From JAWXCE01 sp034440495 (GTDB lineage: Bacteria > Pseudomonadota > Alphaproteobacteria > Rhizobiales > Rhodomicrobiaceae): 64,000 nucleotides of DNA. The notes beneath the pieces are model-generated. The model saw nothing but the letters and a program-made list of their open reading frames with translations, did not search any database and had not been told where the DNA came from. Below, piece by piece: positions 60,171 through 64,000 of this stretch. The translations under genes were made by a program, and so were the position numbers. Location of the stretch: contig JAWXCE010000073.1 in assembly GCA_034440495.1 (NCBI GenBank), positions 9,009 through 73,008 on the forward strand. The letters are read 5' to 3'. The stretch's first letter is position 1. Every line of letters begins with the position of its first letter.

Positions 60171-60751
60171 TCAGCGCTTTTTATTAAACTCGGTCTGGAT
60201 ATCCAACTTTATCGTGTCAGAAACTGCGGGGGCAAAAGCGCCGACACCAAAATCGCTCCGCTTAACCTCGCCTTTAGCATCAAAACCCATCGAAAGACCA
60301 TTCGCGACATAAGGGTGCATGCCGGAAAAGTTGGGCTTCACATCCAGGGTCACAGGCTTTGAAACACCTTTTATTGTGAGTTCGCCCGTTATTCTTCCAG
60401 TCTCGCTACTTAATTTTTCAACTTTTGTGCTGGCGAATTTGGCGGCAGGATATTTTTTATGTCGAACCATTGATCGCTTCTGAGGTGTTCATTGAAAAGC
60501 GATGAAAGGCTTTCAAGTTTATCGAGCGGAAATGTAATTGTAAGCTTGCTGTTCTCAGGCGTCGACTCATCGAAAACAAGCTCGCCCTCGGCGGAGGTGA
60601 AATAAACGCACTGGCTTGTCACGCCAAAATGGCTCCAGCAGCCGCGCACGGTGCTGTGGGTTTTATCCATGACGTAAACAGTCTGGGCGCTAACCGTAGA
60701 AGCGGAAGCGATATAGGCTGCGATCAACAACCCAAGGTAAAATCTGGTCAT
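60171..60751 (-). pseudogene. YceI-family periplasmic protein, frameshifted at a poly-A run
   Basis: YceI proteins are lipocalin-like periplasmic proteins that bind isoprenoid-type lipids. The first frame (60751 to 60410) has a signal peptide (GLLIAAYIASASTVSA) and the family core HSTVRGCWSHFGV, up to HLRSDQWFDIK. It then shifts: the second frame continues KYPAAKFASTKVEKLSSETG, TGELTIKGVSKPVTLDV and FGVGAFAPAVSDTIKLDIQ to 60171. Adding one base to the run of six A (plus-strand T at 60453-60458) restores FDIKKYPAAKFAST, the conserved FD-YP-A-F motif, and a protein of about 193 residues. Confidence 0.8.
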
Positions 60752-60792
60752 CGCGTTGCCCTTGCAGCGGGAGTTTAAGCTATTGATTTGAG

Positions 60793-60869
60793 TGGCGGAC
60801 CGAGGAAGATTCGAACTCCCGACCCTCAGATTCGTAGTCTGATGCTCTATCCAGCTGAGCTATCGGTCC
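60793..60869 (-). tRNA. tRNA-Arg (anticodon ACG)
   Basis: A 77-nt tRNA. Acceptor GGACCGA pairs with TCGGTCC; D arm GCTCAGCTGGATAGAGC; anticodon loop CTACGAA gives ACG, read as ICG for CGU/CGC/CGA; T arm GGGAG-TTCGAAT-CTTCC; discriminator G with encoded CCA. Confidence 0.96.
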
Positions 60870-60959
60870 TGATGGCGCTTTGAATGAAACGCGCGGCGCT
60901 ATTCGACGGCGTTATATTCCAACCCAGTATGTATCCCGTCTTATCGCATGTGGCAAGCG

Positions 60960-62489
60960 CTACTGCATGGGAACATTCGATCCCGCATCCGGCTTCCGCT
61001 TCTCGCGTCTCCGTCCGCCTACGTTGTCCATCCGCTTACTGTCTGGAATTTCTAGCCGGAAACTGGCGCCTTTTATCGTGTTCATAAGTGTTAGCGCGCC
61101 TCCATGGGACCGGGCAATCTCAGATGAGATCGCCAGACCAAGACCGGTTCCGCCCTCACGGGACGAGCCGCTGAACGGTTCGAACAGGTGCTCTCGCGCC
61201 CGGTCTGGAACGCCCGGCCCGTTGTCGCTAATCATCATAACCACTGCATCGCTCTCACGCCGCGCCGAAAACCTGATTTCGGCATGCTCGCCGTTTAGGG
61301 CAGCTTTTTCTAAAATTTGAACCGCGTTGCGCAGGAGGTTGCTTAGAACCCGAAAGAGCTGGTCTCGGTCTGCGTCGATTTCCAAGTTAATTTGCAAATC
61401 CAAGCGCCAGCGTACCAGGCTGTGTTCAAGCAAACCGACACTATCCGCTGCTTCCTCAACCAAAGGCATAAGAGGAAATTTTGCGCGTTTTGGAGCCATT
61501 TCGCTGGTTTTGCCAAATCGGAGTGTCTCGGTGCAAAGCTGAATGGCCCGGTCGAGCGAGACCATGAGTTTGGGCGCAAACCGCTGCACGATGGGGTCGG
61601 TTGAAACAACCATACGGTCGGACAACAGTTGCGCCGTCGCCAGAATATTGCGCAGGTCGTGATTGATCTTGCTGACCGCCAGGCCGAGCGCGGCGAGGCG
61701 GCTTTTCTGCTGAAGCATGTCGGCGAGATCGGTTTGCATGTCCGCCAGCTCTTTTTCGGCGGTGCCCACTTCGTCCCCCCGCGCTGAAGGTACGATAACC
61801 CTGCTGCGATCCTCCGGGTTATGCCGGAAGCGCACCATGTTCCAGGTCAGCCGCAAAATGGGCCGCACGAGAAGCGCATTGAGACTGAGATACACAAGCG
61901 CGGCTGTGATGAATGAGATGAATAGCGAAAGAAGAAAGATATTCCATGCAAATTTGTACAAGGCGATTTGAAGCGGGCGTTCATCCATAACAACTTCTAT
62001 CAGCGTGCCGACGCCAATCTCAGGTTCTCCTATAATGCGTATCAGGCGACCTTCGGGCGCAACGAACACATAAAACCCGTCCGATATCAACGAGAACCAG
62101 CTTGCTTCGCGCAAATCATAACTCGTGTCGACTTCCCGCTGATCGTCCATCTGAATAACAAGTTGGCGGGAGTCGTCTCGGCGCAAAGCAACAGCGCGGA
62201 CGCCAGCGGTTTCCATAAGCTCGCGCCGCAGCTTTTCGGGCAGAGTATAATCGGGGGCGGCTTCGAGCGCCAAAGATGCGATCTGCGCTGCTGTTATGCG
62301 GTCGAGCAGCCAGTTTTTGCGGTAATTTGCGACAGAAGGCGCGAAGATAAGCACCTCGGCCAGCATGACAAAGCCAATCGTCAGCATCAGCAGTTTTGTC
62401 GAAAGACTTACATTCGACAATATTGGCCACGCTTTGGAGAAAGCACGGGCAGGTTTCTTGAGTTCGGTTTCTTGGCTTTCTGAAACAGT
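60960..62489 (-). CDS. Membrane sensor histidine kinase
   Basis: A kinase of about 509 residues (GTG 62489; a GTG at 62537 overlapping the previous stop as GTGA is also possible). Two membrane segments (about 33-53 and 183-209) enclose a periplasmic sensor domain. A HAMP-like linker follows, then the phosphoacceptor His278 in SKINHDLRNILATAQLL and the ATPase domain with NLLRNAVQIL (N box), ISDNGPGVP (G1) and GGTGLGLAIS (G2). The His motif NHDLRN is atypical but known in this subgroup. No response regulator is adjacent. Confidence 0.87.
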   Translation of the reverse strand, partial: TVSESQETELKKPARAFSKAWPILSNVSLSTKLLMLTIGFVMLAEVLIFAPSVANYRKNWLLDRITAAQIASLALEAAPDYTLPEKLRRELMETAGVRAVALRRDDSRQLVIQMDDQREVDTSYDLREASWFSLISDGFYVFVAPEGRLIRIIGEPEIGVGTLIEVVMDERPLQIALYKFAWNIFLLSLFISFITAALVYLSLNALLVRPILRLTWNMVRFRHNPEDRSRVIVPSARGDEVGTAEKELADMQTDLADMLQQKSRLAALGLAVSKINHDLRNILATAQLLSDRMVVSTDPIVQRFAPKLMVSLDRAIQLCTETLRFGKTSEMAPKRAKFPLMPLVEEAADSVGLLEHSLVRWRLDLQINLEIDADRDQLFRVLSNLLRNAVQILEKAALNGEHAEIRFSARRESDAVVMMISDNGPGVPDRAREHLFEPFSGSSREGGTGLGLAISSEIARSHGGALTLMNTIKGASFRLEIPDSKRMDNVGGRRREKRKPDAGSNVPMQ

Positions 62490-62533
62490 CACGCAAAACT
62501 CTCGACTTAAAGCGTAAAACGGCGCTCCTCCGC

Positions 62534-63961
62534 TCACCCCAATCGGGCCAGTAATCCTATAACACGACGGATGAGCGGATTGGTTAAACTGGGAAGAAAA
62601 TAAGTGACCGCCGCCCGTTTATTGACTTCCGACAGCGTTGGATACGGGGCGACATAGCTTGCCATGGCGCGAATGTTTATTTTGCCCTGCATGGCCAGAC
62701 TCCAAAGCTGAATGGTTTCGCCAGCGTGCGCGCCGACCGCTCCAGCCCCCAGAATGCGCCCACTCTTGCTAACAATCACTTTGACAAATCCTTCCGTCGT
62801 ACGCTCGGCCTGAGCGCGATCGTTTTCGTGGTTCGGCCATCTCAAAATACGAATGCGGGCGCCATGTTTTTTCCTCGCGTCCGCTTCGGTAAGCCCGACC
62901 TGCGCCAATTCCGGCTCTGTGAAGGTCACTCGCGGCAAGCCAGAGTGGTCGGCGCGCGCAGGGATGCGGAATAGCGCATTTTTCACCACAACGTTCGCGT
63001 GATAGCCCGCGACATGGGTGAATTGCAGTCCGCCCGCCACGTCGCCAATCGCGTAGATGCGTTTGTTCGACGTTTTGAGGCCGCTGTTTACGGCAATGCC
63101 TCCGCGATCGAATTTTATGCCTGCCGCCTCCAGATTAAGGCCTTCCACGTTCGGCCTTCTGCCAGTCGCAACCAACAGATGCGTTCCTTCTATTGAGTAT
63201 GGTCGCCCATCTTTGTTGAACACAACCTGAACCTTCTGGCCGAAGGGTTCAAGCCGCTCCACGCGCGCATTTTCGAGAATTCGCACGCCTTCGGTTCGCA
63301 AACGCTCGACTGCGACTGTTGCTAGCTCGGGATCGTCGCGCGATAAAGCTGTCTGAGCTTCAAGAACGGTTACTTCGCTGTCCAAACGCCGGTGCGCCTG
63401 GGCAAGTTCCAGCCCGATTGGGCCGCCGCCAATAATAATAAGATGGGCAATGCGGTAGTTCACGTCGAAAATCGTCTCGTTGGTGAAGTATGGAACCTTA
63501 TCTATGCCCGGTACTGGCGGTATGGCAGGTGAAGAACCGGTTGCAATAATAAAGCGCCGTGCTTTTATCTCGATGTCATTGACAACAACTGTCGATTTGT
63601 CTTTGAACGTGCCCGGTCCCAAGATGATTTGCACGCCGAGGCCGGTAAAACGCTCGACGGAATCGTTGGGCGCTATCGCCGCGATCACGGATTTAACGTG
63701 GTCATTGACCAACCGGTGATCGATGCCGGGTTCAACCGCCTTGATCCCGAAAGGCCCCGCGTCGCGCATGGCCTGCGCGCGCTTGGCGGCCGCGAGCAAC
63801 GATTTTGACGGCACGCAGCCATAATTCAGGCAATCGCCGCCCATTTTGTGCTTTTCGATGAGCACAACCGATGCGCCCAACTGGGCCGCGCCCGCCGCGA
63901 CGCTGAGGCCGCCGGAGCCAGCGCCGATCACGCACAAATCAGGCGTCAAAACCTTATCCAT
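62534..63961 (-). CDS. FAD-dependent pyridine nucleotide-disulphide oxidoreductase (mercuric reductase/lipoamide dehydrogenase-like)
   Basis: A 475-residue flavoprotein. It has the FAD loop VIGAGSGGLSVAAGAA, the redox pair C44/C49 in GGDCLNYGCVPSK, the NAD(P) loop IIIGGGPIGLELAQ and TSNKRIYAIGDVAGG. The C-terminal HPT-type active-site motif of lipoamide dehydrogenase is replaced by APYPTLSEVNKRA, so it is a different subfamily often linked to TVP38-like membrane proteins. It is not part of a ketoacid dehydrogenase operon. It overlaps the kinase's earliest start and is likely cotranscribed. The right edge is 39 bases beyond its ATG. Confidence 0.85.
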   Translation of the reverse strand: MDKVLTPDLCVIGAGSGGLSVAAGAAQLGASVVLIEKHKMGGDCLNYGCVPSKSLLAAAKRAQAMRDAGPFGIKAVEPGIDHRLVNDHVKSVIAAIAPNDSVERFTGLGVQIILGPGTFKDKSTVVVNDIEIKARRFIIATGSSPAIPPVPGIDKVPYFTNETIFDVNYRIAHLIIIGGGPIGLELAQAHRRLDSEVTVLEAQTALSRDDPELATVAVERLRTEGVRILENARVERLEPFGQKVQVVFNKDGRPYSIEGTHLLVATGRRPNVEGLNLEAAGIKFDRGGIAVNSGLKTSNKRIYAIGDVAGGLQFTHVAGYHANVVVKNALFRIPARADHSGLPRVTFTEPELAQVGLTEADARKKHGARIRILRWPNHENDRAQAERTTEGFVKVIVSKSGRILGAGAVGAHAGETIQLWSLAMQGKINIRAMASYVAPYPTLSEVNKRAAVTYFLPSLTNPLIRRVIGLLARLG

Positions 63962-64000
63962 CGCCGTCCCCTTAAATCGCGCCGCGCTGCCTCAGCTATG

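Overview
This window comes from an alphaproteobacterium, most likely of the order Hyphomicrobiales (Rhizobiales). The reasons are an Irr-type Fur regulator next to fabA/fabB/fabI, an aerobic-type cobaltochelatase pair (cobS, cobT), a DnaG that lacks its zinc ligands, a rpoD with a long acidic insertion, a SUV3-like helicase/S4/ferredoxin cluster, a CtrA-type site beside rpoD, and an intergenic palindrome of the CCGAAAAGTG...TTTTCGG type common in that order. The genus cannot be fixed from what is visible. Most of the window is dense housekeeping sequence. Two tRNA genes (Leu-CAA, Arg-ACG) are present; there is no rRNA, prophage, transposase or CRISPR.

Layout. 1-5.2 kb: secA (cut by the left edge), a parvulin-type PPIase and argJ split in two. 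5.3-12.5 kb: a membrane acyltransferase, cysG, a FadL porin, coaBC, dut and a MoeB/ThiF enzyme. 12.5-16.5 kb: a DUF924 protein, then fabI-fabB-fabA facing irr. 16.5-22.9 kb: an SH3 protein, a 2-hydroxyacid dehydrogenase, a TAXI-type binding protein with a repeat-containing partner, and a periplasmic sulfite dehydrogenase operon (sorA-sorB-membrane protein). 22.9-26.4 kb: pheT, two small proteins and a cold-shock protein. 26.7-31 kb: an accessory patch at tRNA-Leu with a cytosine-C5 methyltransferase, a GIY-YIG nuclease and a broken gene; then yqaA, dsbB and a second broken gene. 31-42 kb: HNH nuclease, hydrolase, gluQRS, bolA, a J-domain protein, cobS, a CPBP protease, cobT, a phytase-like protein, rpmB and a DUF3108 protein. 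42-51 kb: helicase, S4 protein, fdxA, a broken HEPN-like gene, rpoD and dnaG. 51-56 kb: brnTA, a citE-like lyase, pyridoxal kinase, DUF429 and rsmB. 56.2-59.9 kb: a tightly overlapping four-gene operon (glycosyltransferase, acyl-CoA dehydrogenase-like, PIG-L deacetylase, NodS-like methyltransferase). 60-64 kb: a frameshifted yceI, tRNA-Arg, a histidine kinase and a pyridine nucleotide-disulphide oxidoreductase.

Most interesting: (1) the four-gene operon, whose enzyme set resembles the logic of acylated, N-methylated amino-sugar synthesis but which is not nodABC; (2) the methyltransferase/GIY-YIG pair at tRNA-Leu, a candidate restriction-modification system; (3) the HEPN-like reading frame 5 nt downstream of rpoD. 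A recurring pattern tempers these: argJ, yceI and the HEPN-like gene are each broken by exactly one missing base in a homopolymer run. That suggests consensus sequencing error at least as much as biology, and it should be settled before the breaks are interpreted.
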